This document shows positions 1-11,225 of a DNA stretch of 64,000 nucleotides, in pieces. Position numbers and translations under genes: made by a program. The notes beneath the pieces were generated by a model. The model did not search any database, was not told the origin of the DNA, and saw nothing but the letters and a program-made list of their open reading frames with translations. How positions within the stretch are numbered: the first letter of the stretch is position 1; each line of letters begins with the position of its first letter. Origin of the DNA: Aselliscus stoliczkanus (taxonomy: Eukaryota > Chordata > Mammalia > Chiroptera > Hipposideridae). The DNA lies in NCBI GenBank assembly GCA_033961575.1, contig CM066728.1, positions 30,504,352 to 30,568,351 on the forward strand, written 5' to 3'.

Positions 1-319
1 GCACATATTGCCAACTTAGAGACTCAGCTTCGTTGATGGTCCTGTCATTCAAATACAAGAAATAGCAGTGGTTTCAGTGCTATTGATGTAGATAAACACT
101 TCTTTGGAGAAAGGAGCAAAGTAATTCATTAGCCTTGTGTAAGAGGAAGAAGGCACACATGATGAGGAGTTGGTGAAGTTAAACTCAGAGTTTCTCGGGG
201 GTCTCTGTATAAAATAGGAATTAGATTACTAAGCAAGAGTCTTCTCCAGGAGCTTAGTCATTGCTGCTGGTGACACCAGGATGCTCCAAGTCCATGAGGC
301 CAACTCGTGTATTGTATAA
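1..319. other. Unassigned non-coding stretch
   Basis: No repeat family, exon-like frame or RNA gene was recognised here. Base composition is ordinary for AT-rich mammalian intergenic DNA. Confidence 0.4.
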
Positions 320-470
320 GATTGCTGTTTCTGGGGTCAGATCACTAGGATTCACATTCAAGCCCTGAACTCATAGAATGACTTCAGGCAAGTTATTTAA
401 TGCTCTCAGCTGCCATTTCTTATCTTTAAAATAGAGATTATTAAATTATGTAATGAAGCACAAGTGCCTA
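320..470 (+). repeat. MIR SINE remnant
   Basis: The stretch reads like the MIR core in sense direction: a ...TTCAAGCCCTGAACTC... segment, then GACTTCAGGCAAGTTATTTAA, then a TTTCTTATCTTTAAAATAG segment that corresponds to the conserved 'cctcatctgtaaaatg' part. It is strongly diverged, as expected for this ancient family. Assignment is by eye. Confidence 0.55.
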
Positions 471-955
471 TAACACAAATAAACAATCAAGCTTGGTAAA
501 TAATATTAAAATATTGCTTTGGTAAAATTGTTTTTGCATGCCATTTAGGCTGCAGTTATAGAGCTGAAGTGATAACAGCTGAAGAGGTCATGAGAAATCT
601 AGTGATGATGGTGGTCTGTTACCACCACAGAGTTCCCACTCTCACAAACAAGCAGACGGTACTTTAGTGTGAGATGACAGCCATGAACATCTTGCACTCA
701 ATCTTTTTTCTCCTTAAGCATAAATGTGTTGTATAGTCCCACTGCCCTCTCACTGATGCTTCAACTTCCTCTGTTTGCATGTTTCGCTTTTTCCATTCGC
801 ATCCTTTTTCTCTTTCTTTTGGGCAACATAAGTTCTATAATTATGTCCCTTCTCACCTCCCTTAGCATCCTCTGTGGTGTCTGAGAGTGAGTGAGTGAGT
901 ATGTGTGTGTATGTAGATGTATTAATGATGAAAAAGAAACATAAATTTTTCAAAA
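471..955. other. Unassigned, with a short GTGA/GTGT stretch
   Basis: No gene is seen. A short GAGT/GTGT-rich run lies near 885-915. The ORF antisense to 750-953 has no recognisable homology and is read through low-complexity sequence. Confidence 0.4.
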
Positions 956-1840
956 TTAATAGACCCTTTCTAGAGAAGTTTTAGGTTTATGGAAAAATTG
1001 AGCAGGAAGTACAGTCAGTTCCCACATATTCCTCAATCCTTCCTCACTCCTATTTTCCCTGTTATTTACATCTTGTATTAATAAGGTGTATATTTGTTGC
1101 AGTGCAAGAGCCAATATTGTTACATTATTATTATTGACTGAAGTCCACAGTTTACAATAAGATTCACCCATTGCATTGTATATTCTATGGCTTTAGACAA
1201 ATGTGTAATGACATGTATTCACCATTCCAATGTCACACAGCATAGTTTCACTCATTGCCCTAAACATTCTCTGTGTTCCATCGATTCATCCTTCCCTTCC
1301 TCTTAACGCTGGGTAACCACTGATCTTTTTACTATCTTCATAGTTTTGCCTTTTCCAGAAATTCAGATAGTTGAAATCATATAGTATATAAACTTTTCAT
1401 AATGGTTTCCTTTATTTGGCAATATGCATTTATGTTTCTCCTTGTCTTTCTGTAGCATGATAGTTCATTTCTTTTTATCACTGAAAAACATTCCATTGTA
1501 TAGATATACCACAGTTTGCTTATTTATTCATCTATTGAAGGACAGCTTGGTTGCTTCCAAGTTTTTACATTTATGAATGAAGCTGCTATAAACATCCATG
1601 TGCCGGTTTTTATTTGGACATAAGTTTTCAGTTAATTTGGGTAAAGAGAAGGAGAGCTATTGCTGAATTATAGGGTAAGAAGAGTACGTTTAGTTTTATA
1701 TGAAACCTCCAGGCTGCCTTCCAAGGTAGCTGCACCATTTTGCATGAAGTCCCTGTTACTCCACATCCTCGCGAGCATTTCGTACGGGTTTAGAGATTCC
1801 TTTAGGCAATACACTTTTTCATGTCCTTTTAGCGAGTGAC
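956..1840 (-). mobile_element. Old L1 LINE fragment, 3' UTR and end of ORF2
   Basis: Read on the minus strand this is the end of L1 ORF2 followed by the 3' UTR. Plus-strand landmarks are CATTCCATTGTATAGATATA, a 'toy' of the common L1 antisense text around 1490, followed by CTATAAACATCCATGTGCCG, CTGCACCATTTTGCATG and CCACATCCTCGCGAGCATTT near 1585-1780. The left part (956-1380) is an L1M-type 3' UTR and resembles the separate copy near 39.0-39.5 kb. Many substitutions and stops show it is dead. Confidence 0.8.
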
Positions 1841-1844
1841 ATGC

Positions 1845-2317
1845 TAGTTGCTGTAACAAAAAGACCTAGAACATTCAGTGACTGACTGGTGTGACAGGTG
1901 GCCCTCCTCTCCTGTCATTTAGAAACCCAGACTGAGTTGCCCTGCCATCTTCAGTGGATCTTCTCCCAAGGTCCCTCTTCTCATCAACATTCCAGGTAGC
2001 AAAAAGGGGAAGAGCATGTTAAGGAGGTACAACCCCTATTTGAAATGTTCAGCCTAAATGCAGTACAAACCACTCAGCTCCCATTCCAGAGTTGGAAATG
2101 AGACATATGACTATATCTACCAGCAAGCTCGCTTGGGAAATATAGTCCCTGTCTGGCCAGTGGCTCCCAGGCAGCTCCCATATTATTATGGTAGGTCAGG
2201 GCAGATTTGGGACGATCTAGCAATACTCTCCACATTTGCTGAAACAGTTCATTATATCAGTTGCGATCGAATGAATTTTATCATTCCTTCGCTTCAGGTC
2301 CTAATGGCAATACAGTT
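1845..2317 (-). repeat. Ancient LTR-like dispersed repeat, antisense
   Basis: Segments such as TTGCTGTAACAAAAAGACC, GTCATTTAGAAACCCAGACT and TGGGAAATATAGTCCCTGTC recall an old, widespread mammalian repeat, probably MaLR-like. A similar text recurs at about 32.71-33.01 kb. The family name is uncertain. The 88-codon frame at 2058-2324 lies within it and is not a gene. Confidence 0.4.
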
Positions 2318-2332
2318 AAGATAGAAAAACAG

Positions 2333-2440
2333 GGCCGGCTGAGTGGCATGGTGGTTGGGCGCTGGCTTGGGAGGCCAGCGGCCCCGGTTCGGGTCCCACA
2401 TATGAGGGCTACTGACACTGCCCTCAAAAAAAAAAAAAAA
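2333..2440 (+). mobile_element. Short tRNA-derived SINE (VES/Rhin-like head) with A-tail
   Basis: A GGCCGGCTGAGTGGCATGGT head (A-box region) is followed by GGTTCGGGTCCCACA (B-box region), the block ACTGACACTGCCCTC and an A17 tail. It is flanked by a 15-bp TSD, AAGATAGAAAAACAG, at 2318-2332 and 2441-2455. The intact TSD indicates target-primed L1-mediated insertion that is not very old. The same short form recurs at 12431, 57846 and 58319. The overlapping ORFs at 2261-2527 are translations of this element. Confidence 0.9.
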
Positions 2441-2455
2441 AAGATAGAAAAACAG

Positions 2456-3159
2456 CAAGGACTTCCTGGAACCAGTGATGATTGGGCAAGTTTTGTCCGA
2501 TACACTGCGATGGTCAGCCTTTAACACTGAGCCTCCTCAGTAGTACTTTTCCCAGTGCTTGGATGAGATATTTGGGTGGCCCATTCTCGTATCTTCTGGA
2601 AAGCAGTGGTTTGAGGAGAAGAATCATAGTCTGATATAATTGGTAAATAAAGAACAAACAATATATTTTTCAACATACTGGTTTTGGTGGGGGATGAGGG
2701 GGACAGTAAGACAATAATTATAGACTTCAAAACCCAATCATCTCTGTCTACTTGTTGCTATTCCCCTCTGTATGCACATGTAATTTAGGTTTTGTTTTGA
2801 CAGGAACATAGAGCTATTCATAAACTGAGGGGCAATATTTAGAGAGTTAGTGAGTATCTTAACAGAAATGAATAATTAATGCCCTAAATTTTTGAAAGCA
2901 TGGTTTAGACAATGTATCAATCTTCCTTACTGAAATGGGGGAGTATTTACAAATAAAGTTTAAATAAACTCAAACTTTAAAAAGTAATCCAAATATGATT
3001 TAATTGGCAGGCCCACCCTAATATGAAACCCCCCCCAAAAAAAATTTTTTTCTCAGTAGTTATTTTGCCACACCAGTAAATTAGCAGTTATCATTGTCAT
3101 TGCTAATTTGCCCTTTGTTTCTAATGTAAAATGCTCTCAGTTGATACATTTCTACCTTA
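2456..3159. other. Unassigned non-coding stretch
   Basis: No gene or confident repeat was recognised. A C8A9T6 run lies near 3029-3050. Confidence 0.4.
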
Positions 3160-3163
3160 AGAT

Positions 3164-3325
3164 TTGGAAGGAAGAAGAAAGAAGGAAGGGAAGAAGGAAG
3201 AAATGAAGGGAGGGAAGGAGAGAGGGAGAAAGGAAGGAAGGAAGGAAGGGAAGAAGGAAAGAAGGAAGGGTTGGAGAGTGGAAGCAACTGAGGGAGGGGT
3301 GGAGGCAGGAAGGAAGAGATAGCTT
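3164..3325. repeat. GGAA/GAAG-rich purine tract
   Basis: About 160 bp are almost pure A/G on the plus strand, built from imperfect GGAA, GAAG and GGGA units, with the cleanest GGAA run at 3229-3249. Such tracts can form triplex DNA, and GGAA repeats are known binding platforms for ETS proteins. The proline/serine-rich antisense frames (3081-3381) are by-products of the repeat. Confidence 0.85.
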
Positions 3326-5490
3326 TTAACAAGATACAGGAGTTTTAAAATAGCAAGAAAACTTCTGTTAGTTGTCACCAATGTAATAATTATTCATCAA
3401 CATGCTAGAAGTTCTCTAAAATCAGTAGACTACAGGCAGATGCTGTGTGCTCAGTTTACAGTCTGCAGTTGGTTTATGCCAGAACTCCAACAGGATTTAA
3501 AAACCAGCATTTTTGAGATTTTCCTCTCCTTCAGGGTCATTGGGCTGAGGTTTAGACTGTATGAATTGAGTAAACCTAGCTTTCACTGAGAAAATGCCAT
3601 GAATACGCACTTGAAAAATAAAAATTTAAAAATTCAGCATTATCTCTGACTGCCAGACTTTTGCCTTTTTTCTTATGAATAAAAAAAAAAAATTCTGCAA
3701 TGAACCACTGTTGGATTTTAAGGTCCAAATCTATGAATGAGCCACTTAAACTCTAGCAAAATTGAATTTACGCTCCCATGTTTGAGCTATCAGTTATTAA
3801 TGTTAAATAAGCAACCATACACATATTTTAAAAAGATAGGCATCCTATTCAGATGTGTTTGTACGTTATACCTTTTAGGATCTAGGGAAAGATTTGAAAA
3901 TGTGCTCCATAATGCTTTTCTTAGAAAATGTTTGTTGCAACCCCTGAGAAACAATTGAAAGAAATATGTTTTGACCTTGCATTTATTCTTGAGCTATAAT
4001 TGGTTCTCAAAACCACAGATGTTGGCAGCTCTACTTTCTGTTGTTATGAACATGTCTGTTCAACACTTGTCCCTTTAGGAGCTGCTCAACCTTAAGACTG
4101 TATCAAAGCATGTCGGGGAGAAAGAACAGCAGCATCACGTACAACGCAGTGCTTTATTGTGGGTCTCTCTGCACATAACCCTGCTCGCTGGTTTGTCCTC
4201 TGTGTTCCTCTTGGCAGATTCCCTCTCATTATCTTCCTTATTAGAAACAGCATGGTAGATTTAAGGTACTTCCAGCATTTTCATTGTTATACTGCATTTT
4301 CACTGTTATATTGCAAACTAAAGAGAAGGTCTCCTGTAATGAGGCTCGTTTAAAATTGGCCAATTTGTTTTATAAGGCTGCTTTTAAGCATAACCAAGTT
4401 TTGAGCGGTAAGACTGTTTTCTCCTTGAGTTCACACGGTGGGAACTGATTCCAATCATCTCTGTTCTGCTGACTCCAGCATTCTCCTCTGTAGGGCAGGA
4501 GGTGACAGAGTTCGTGTGTATGGGACCAGGGCACTTCCCAAATGGTATCTATCATAGAGCTAGGAGAAGAATCTTTGCCATTAAAAACTAAAAACTCAAC
4601 TGTAAGCTAGTTCAATTGCCTTCTTTTCAGAATAAATATTTAAACTTGTTGTATATGTTTGAAAATGTCATGTACAACACAATTATTGTTAATGTCTGGT
4701 TCAGATTTTGTGAAAAATACATTAAGAAGACAAATCAAATTACAGTCTTTCCAGTTTCTTAGAAAATAATGATCTAGAAGTAATCTTTTTATCTGATATA
4801 TAATGTTCGTGTTAAATGGTTAAATAGTAGGTCCCCTTGCACAGGAGGGCGATTTGAGTTTCATTTCCAATGTAAACTGCAATCATTCTCTGTTTATTAA
4901 TATATTAATAGGGGATGAAAAAGTTCAACAACTTCATGTTTCTTCAGGAACTCTAGGAATTCACAAGCAATGGAAAAGAGAGCTGTTTCCCACAATGATA
5001 CATTTTTTTTTATACATTACTACACGTATGTGTTAAATACCCATTAACTAAAACCAAGGAGAATGAGGATATTTTAGGTTCTCTTTATCATTTTGTCTAA
5101 TTATATTTCCCATTGTTAAACCCAAAACCTTTGAAACCAAAAGTTGTCCTTGAAAGAGAGTTTACTGAGCCATATGCTAGCCAAAAAAAGAAACAGGTCA
5201 TAGGACATGCTGTCTAACCCTCCTGCAGCAGGGCTACATGGAGAAGACATGTCTGCCATCCTGGGGTTAACGGAGCTCTTTTATATAATGAAATTGGGGA
5301 AGAAAGATGTAAATTGTTATGAAAGAATTTGCATTGGCCCTAGATAAGATAGGAAGGGGCAGGAGAAAGGGAAAGGGGAGGGAATTCAAGCATAGGTGGA
5401 TAGTCTGTAAGGAAAAAAACATTTGATGCTTCTGGATGGGTTGTAGGCACAGTCCAGATAGTTCATGCATAAGAAGGATGTGGTGGTGTC
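3326..5490. other. Unassigned non-coding stretch
   Basis: I found no exon, RNA gene or clear repeat in these 2.2 kb apart from short A-runs. The small ORFs at 3737-3958, 4159-4353, 4370-4555 and 4854-5036 lack any recognisable domain and are of the length expected by chance. Confidence 0.4.
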
Positions 5491-5496
5491 TGGGGG

Positions 5497-5529
5497 TCAA
5501 CTAGTTAATGGCTCATATTAACTAGTTGA
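5497..5529. repeat. 12-bp perfect inverted repeat (hairpin)
   Basis: TCAACTAGTTAA at 5497-5508 is followed by a 9-nt spacer and then TTAACTAGTTGA at 5518-5529, its exact reverse complement. A third partial copy (CTAGTTAAT) follows at 5534-5542. No function is inferred. Confidence 0.8.
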
Positions 5530-5784
5530 TATTCTAGTTAATAGCTGAAATAGCGCCTGGATATTGATTCAAAGTTTCAACATACATTCACCAATGTGAG
5601 CCATCTTTTGTTGGTTTCAGCCTTCAGTTGTTGGCTGATTAACTTACTTGTCTCCTTCCCGCCCTCAGGCCTGCTGTAGTTTAATTTAGGATATCTCAGA
5701 ATTTCTCTTGTCATTGTTTATGCATAAAATGGAGGTTAAAAAAATGCATTATAAGTGTTTAGTCTTTTAAACTTTCCTGAATAT

Positions 5785-5965
5785 TTTCACAAAAATCTCA
5801 TCATTTGATCTTTACAATAACCACATGGGAAAAAGCAAATATTAATAAGATTAACCCATTTAGTTACAGATGTGGTAACTGGGGCCCAGAGAAATTGTGT
5901 GACAAGCACTAATGACATAGACAATATGTAGCAGAATCTAGGTCTTGGAATTGAACTCACATGTT
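5785..5965 (-). repeat. MIR SINE remnant
   Basis: Plus-strand text TTTACAATAACCACATGGGA...TTTAGTTACAGATGTGGTAACTGGGGCCCAGAGAAATTGTGTGAC matches the antisense MIR core ('tttacagatgaggaaactgaggcccagagag'). It is diverged and not transcribed as far as can be seen. Confidence 0.7.
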
Positions 5966-6184
5966 CTATTAATATCCTATTGAAAACAAAACTTATCCCT
6001 ATGATTGTCAAACTCTGGCCTCTTTCCTTTGTTCCCCTAAATTGTGTGAATAATCTGCATTTAAGGCCTGCTTCCTCATATCCTCATGACTCTTAAACCC
6101 TTTCACAATTTGTTTTCCTCATTCTACTGAAACTGTATTCTTTATGGTTTTCACTGATTTTCAAATACCCTCATGTGAGCACTT

Positions 6185-6375
6185 CGTTTCATTCTTTATC
6201 CACTTTGAACATCCCCTTCTCTTTCTTTCTTCTTCCTGTCCTTCCTTCCCTATTCTCTCTTTGTTCCTTTCTTTCTTTTTCTTCATTATCTACCTACCTA
6301 TCTATTCATCAGCCCTCGTTTTTGAAAACAGTGTACTCTTCTGTTTTTCTTTCTCTTTCTCAGATTCCTTCACAG
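6185..6375. repeat. Pyrimidine-rich CTTT/CTTC tract
   Basis: The plus strand is dominated by C and T in CTTT, CTTC and CCTA units. The overlapping ORFs at 6144-6410 and 6175-6384 are Ser/Phe/Leu-rich low-complexity translations and not genes. Confidence 0.65.
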
Positions 6376-6424
6376 TTGCTTTAACTAGCCATCCTAGGAA
6401 AAGCATTTAATGTCTATCAGAAAT

Positions 6425-7060
6425 TAGTCTTTCATAGGGCAACTTCCCTGTGTCAGAGGTCCTCAAGACTTCCCTCAGTCTCAACAATATGCTGAAAAGA
6501 CTCACAGGACTCAGCTAAACTATTATACTCACAATTACAGTTTATTGCAGAGAAAGAGTACAATGCCAAATTACCAAGGGAAAAGGCACAAGGGAGGAAG
6601 TCCTTAAGAAACTGGGCACAATCTTCCAGATGTTTCCTCCCAATGTAGTTGCATGGAGACTTGCTTCATTCTCCCAATAATAATGTGTGATAACACATGC
6701 AAAGTTTTACCAACTAGGGAAGTTCACTAAGCCTTGATGTCCAGGGTTTTTATTGAGGGTCAGTTACATAAGCATGCAGCAGTATCCATGTTTCCAACGT
6801 CAGCTACTCAGACTCCAGCATCCCAGTGTAAAAACAGGTGTTCTTCATAAATCACATTGTTATAAATTATCTGATCAAACTGGTACTGCGTGGTCTAAGG
6901 TCTCAGACATACAAAAACTCTTTTATCTGGCAGAGTATTCCAAGGTCATCATCCAGGAGCCCATGAAGGGCCAGTTAGGAATAGAAGCCTTTCTTTGGAA
7001 GGTGCTAAGTTTGACCAACTCAACCTGCTGAATTAACCCTTTCCAGCACACTCTCCTCCA
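6425..7060 (-). mobile_element. Solo LTR of an old endogenous retrovirus, antisense
   Basis: The text is characteristic of an antisense mammalian LTR: CAATTACAGTTTATTGCAGA (reverse complement contains the AATAAA polyadenylation signal), GTGTGATAACACATGCAAAG, CAGGGTTTTTATTGAGGGTC and AGTATTCCAAGGTCATCATC. There is no gag, pol or env sequence around it, so it is a solo LTR. The exact ERV family is not certain. Confidence 0.6.
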
Positions 7061-7085
7061 TACACAGACACTTCTGTCTTATGCT

Positions 7086-7409
7086 TTGACCCTGATAATT
7101 TCTGATTGGAACAAGGGTGGCCGCACCTATTCTAAGGATAGGTTACTTTCAAGGAAACTTGGGAAATATAGATGGATAAAAAACATGGGGTTGGCATTGG
7201 AGAGATCAGACTTAGTAATGTATTTTTTTTTGGGGCAAATCAGAGTATTTAATAAATATATACATTCAATGACTATTACCTCTTATCTCTCCTATAATTA
7301 TCAAATCCTCAGATATAATTCTCAGCTTTCTGTAGTTACCAAAGTGGCCCTTGCTGTTTCTTGCCTGGTCTATTGTAATTGCTTTATAATTGAACTTTTT
7401 GACTCCTAA
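7086..7409 (+). other. Unassigned 107-codon open frame, not supported as a gene
   Basis: One of the longer frames of the window, but its product has no recognised motif and no splice or promoter context. It directly follows the LTR remnant. I treat it as chance. Confidence 0.3.
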
Positions 7410-7660
7410 CTGAACAGCTGTGTGCACAGCACTCTCCTCCCCAGCTGGCCTGCCACTACAGCTCTAATTCATCCTTTATATGGCTCAACAAATTCCTTTG
7501 TTAAGAAACATCTTTGATCATTCTACTCTCCTTGTCAAAAACCTTTTGTGGTTCCCAGTTGCTCGCAGATGAAAATTCACTGTGCTTAGCCTGGCAGCCA
7601 ATCCCCTCCTCAATCTGTTTCTAACCTGTATCTCAAGATCTGTTTGTCTTTATTTTGCTT
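7410..7660 (+). repeat. Ancient dispersed repeat, possibly LINE-derived
   Basis: The text GGTTCCCAGTTGCTCGCAGA...CTGTGCTTAGCCTGGCAGCC...CCTCCTCAATCTG parallels a common mammalian repeat ('ctccccattgcctacaggataaagtccaaactcc...'). A second diverged copy lies at 30.48-30.72 kb. The family name is not certain. Confidence 0.35.
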
Positions 7661-8350
7661 ATGATGTATATTTGATTTTGAAATAATTTAAAAGTTTTTA
7701 CATAAAAAAATGATCAGTCTTTTCCTTTATGGGTTCTTTGAGTTTTATGGGTATTTTCTTTTTTTTTTTTAGCTCTGTTTTTATTGTTTATTTGTTTGTT
7801 TTTTTGGTCTTATGTAGAAAGGTGCTTTTACAATCAAGATCATAAAAATGCTGTCCATTTTAAAATATTTTATTGTAGTTTTAAATTGATATTATGGTTT
7901 TGATATTATAATATACTTACAATTTGTCTGGGCACATGGCTTGTGATAGGCATGTAACTTTTTTGCTCCAAATTTTTCCAATATATTTTATTGAAACTCT
8001 TTAATTCACTACGTTGAAATGTTACAGTTATCATCAAATTAATTTCATGACTATATAAGTCTACTTCTTGACATTCCATTGTTTTACATTAATATATTTC
8101 ACATTTTTATAGCAAAATAACTCTTAAAATTTCTCAGACTTAATCTATATTGATATCTTGCATTTCAACATATTTTTTTTATCTTTCCATACAGAAATAC
8201 AGGATGTAACTCTATTTAATTAAATTTTAGTTTTTGTCCTTTGGTAAGGTATTATAATTTTACTCTACTAGTATTTTTATATACTTGATAGAATTATCAC
8301 TAGGTATTTTTGTCAATTTTATTTACTTAAGAATAGGATCTATATAAATT
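7661..8350 (-). mobile_element. Highly degenerate L1-like sequence
   Basis: AT-rich DNA with scattered resemblance to the antisense of L1 ORF2, for example TTGACATTCCATTGTTTTAC and the stretch ending ...GGTATTTTTGTCAATTTTATTT. It is too diverged to place precisely. Confidence 0.35.
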
Positions 8351-8800
8351 ATATTTTGATGGTATACAGAAAAGCTATTGCTTTTTGCCACATCAATCTT
8401 GTATCAGAAACATTTCATCTAAATTGCAGCAATATTTGGGCAGCATTTGAGGAAAGATGATTTATTTGAATAATTTATTGGAAGCCTTCCAAATCAGACT
8501 CAATAAGAGCAAAATGTGAACATCTCTGAGGGTTGAGACAGCAGGAACAAATGGCAGTCTTGTCAGAAAGGATACTTTTGGAGTCACTAATTCCTAATTT
8601 ATTATTGTTTTAGTTTTTGTCACTCAGCTCAAAAATAAAGGACAAAAAAAGTTTTAACAAGAGAGCTTAACTTCACATGAGCCCAACCATTGTACAAAGT
8701 TATCAGAACTTATGCTCTAGGCGAATCCCCAAAATAAAATAAGGCCGCTATTAACAAAATTGAAAATTAAATATTGCTCCTGGTGGGATAACTTATCAAC
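8351..8800. other. Unassigned non-coding stretch
   Basis: AT-rich, with no feature recognised. Confidence 0.35.
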
Positions 8801-9038
8801 CATAAAGTTGGTATTAGTTTTTATTTTGATTAAAGAGAATACTGCAATGAATATTTCTGCTAATGTCATATTAAACCCATGAGCAAGTGTGCTTTAGAAG
8901 ACATACCAAAAAGTTGAATTTCTGGATTATAAGGAATATGTTTTGTTTTTGTTTTTCATTTAATAGACATTGCCAGCGTTCTCTTTAGAGTTGCTATGAG
9001 GAACTACTTTTCATATATTATAATTATCATTGCATGAA
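8801..9038 (-). mobile_element. L1 ORF2 3'-end fragment
   Basis: ACTGCAATGAATATTTCTGC, then AAAAAGTTGAATTTCTGGAT and TAAGGAATATGTTTTG correspond to the L1 antisense text 'ctgcaatgaacat...ggaattgctgggtcatagggtatg'. The mariner at 9041 sits directly at its right edge. Confidence 0.5.
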
Positions 9039-9040
9039 TA

Positions 9041-9601
9041 TGAGGTCTGACAATTAAGTTCGTGAACTTGTTACAATGATGTTGCTAACCTTTTTTGCTA
9101 TCAGAGGGATTATTCATTATGAATTTGTACCAACTGGACAAACAGCTAACCAAGTTTACTATTTGGAAATACTCAAACAGATGCATGAAAAAGATAGATG
9201 AAAATGACCTGAACTTTTTGCGAACAATTCATGGCTCTTGCATCACAGCAATATACCAGATCACACAGTCTGTAGGGAATTTTCAGCCAGTAAACAAATA
9301 ACTCTATTGGAACACCCTCCCTACTCACCTGACCTGGCCTCCAATCACTTCTTTCTTTACCTGAAGATAAAGGAAATATTAAAAGGGAGACATTTTGATG
9401 ACATTCAGGACATCAAGGGTAATACAATGACAGCTCTGATAGCCATTCCAGAAAACGAGTTCCAAAATTGATTTGAAGGGTGAACTAGGCACTGGCATCG
9501 GTGCATAGCTTTCCAAGGGGAGTACTTTGAAGGCGACTGTAGTGATATTCAGCAATGAGGTATGTGGCACTTTTTCTAGTGAACTTCATTGTCAGACTTT
9601 G
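9041..9601 (+). mobile_element. Internally deleted mariner (Tc1/mariner DNA transposon)
   Basis: The left terminal repeat TGAGGTCTGACAATTAAGTT CGTGAAC is mirrored at the right end by an imperfect copy ending ...TTCATTGTCAGACTTTG, and TA dinucleotides flank both ends. Inside, broken frames encode the C-terminal part of a mariner transposase. The product of 9238-9471 contains LLEHPPYSPDLA, the region of the third catalytic Asp (D34D signature), followed by KIKEILKGRHFDD. About 560 bp remain, against roughly 1.3 kb for a full mariner, so the N-terminal DNA-binding half is missing. Stops and frameshifts make it inactive. A second copy is at 43.2 kb. Confidence 0.88.
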
Positions 9602-9764
9602 TATGTTTTTTCACTCATCCTCTTCAACTCTTAATAAAATGAAATTTAATAATTGTTTTCAATAAAATGATTAATATTCCTTAGCATTTTTATATCAAAA
9701 ATGAAGTTTTATATATCCCTTTATGTACCCTTGTACTTTGTATTAAAATTAGTTTTGAACATGT

Positions 9765-9860
9765 TTCTTCCCCTCACTGGGTTATAAGCTCCTTGAGGGT
9801 AGGAAAAATGTTTAAAACATTTAGGTATCTCTCTCTAAAGTCTGATACAAGATTTTACAT
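9765..9860 (+). repeat. L2 LINE 3'-end remnant
   Basis: CTGGGTTATAAGCTCCTTGA GGGTAGG followed by a degenerate tail is the typical L2 3' end ('...tgagggcagggactgtgtct'). Confidence 0.55.
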
Positions 9861-10595
9861 GTAAGTACTTAAAAACACTTTTTGAATTTTCTTTGCTGTT
9901 TTCCACTTCCTACTTTGGTGCATTATTAGCTGTAGTGTCCAGTGGTCTTGTGAATTTCTAAGATTGCATGACAAATTGATTAAGGCTAACTCCACCTTGA
10001 TTTCCCAAACCATCTTTATTTTCTAGTTATGCTTCATACTGTAGAAACAAGAAGCCCTACATAGAATCTAGAACAAGTTAAAATCCCTAGTCAGTTGTTC
10101 TTTACCTTCTTTTTTCCTATCACCACTGTATTGATCATAGTTTACTATTTCTCAGCCTGTAATCTGTATCTTTGTTGATATATAGGTATATAGATGTATA
10201 GGTATTCTTCTAGCTTTTTAAAGAAGTAAAAATGATAGAGGGGAACAAAATTAGCTTTTCTGTATCTTTGGGAAATTGTCTCACAATTAACATTTCCAAA
10301 TAACAGGATTAAACTTTTCACAGAAATATTTCTAAAATTTCTATCATTGAAATTTTCACCTTGAACTCATTGTATGAAACAACCTGCTTTTTTATTGAAG
10401 GCAGAAAGTTATTTTCACTGGGAAAGGGAAACTAGATTTTGGAACCGTGAATCTATTTTGGCTCTGATGGTCACACTCTGACATCTTTAAGTTAGATAAA
10501 TCATCCCAATGATATATTCACTTTTGTACTCCTATCCAGTGAATTGCATCATATTTTGAGAAGGCTTACCAGGAAGCTGATCTATTATGCCTAAA
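9861..10595. other. Unassigned non-coding stretch
   Basis: No gene or confident repeat was seen in these 735 bp. Confidence 0.4.
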
Positions 10596-11225
10596 ATTCT
10601 CACATCCAGCATGACAGAGCAATGGGAGATCGAGAAGGGACAGTGAAAGAGAGAGACAATGCATGTGGTACCAGGGGACTCAAGTCTCATGGACTGAGCC
10701 CCGAATATGGCCTGTGTGCTCCTTTTATTGTCTCTCACAAAAGAAAGGATCAAAGTATCTTCCACAGTCTGTGAGTCTCATACATGAGAATTTAGCTTGG
10801 GGCCAAATCACCCATGCCTGCAGGCTGCCATTACCAAGTCCCATGATCTGCTTACATGCACCTCCCTAAGAGACAGAAACCTCTTATGCCAAAACTCACT
10901 GATAGGATTACATGGAGGACAGATGTTATCACATCATTAAGTCCATAAGCTGGCTGTCAGCTCCAAGATGGGGGTCTGTGCCCTCTCTTATCTACTCCAT
11001 GATTTCTCCTTATGGCACCCACGTGACTGTGCCTGTCTTAGGTTGTTCCTCTCTTGAGGAATCTTATCCATTATTGACTAACTAGCCATTTTGTGGGGCC
11101 AAACAGGGATACCAACAGAGTAGGCAAAATGTTAAAGCAATGTCCCTAAAAGGATCTGTCTTTATAGATGCTCCACTCTTTATGAGAAGGTGCATGGGGG
11201 CAGACAGGTAGGCTGCTGCATGACA
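10596..11225 (-). mobile_element. Solo LTR, copy A (ERV1/gammaretrovirus-like)
   Basis: This is the reverse complement of the LTR at 31624-32261, closely similar over about 630 bp. On the minus strand it begins TGTCATGCAGCAGCCTACCT at 11225 and contains the AATAAAAGGAGC polyadenylation signal and a CT-rich block downstream. No internal retroviral genes adjoin it. The boundary at the low-coordinate end is unclear: homology to copy B stops near 10596-10600, but sequence further left (to about 10560) could still be U5. The ORFs at 10532-10869 are read through it. Confidence 0.8.

Noticed and set aside
6144..6410. Ser/Phe-rich small secreted protein
   Set aside because: The frame is the translation of a CTTT/CTTC pyrimidine tract. 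The apparent hydrophobic segments come from T-rich codons.
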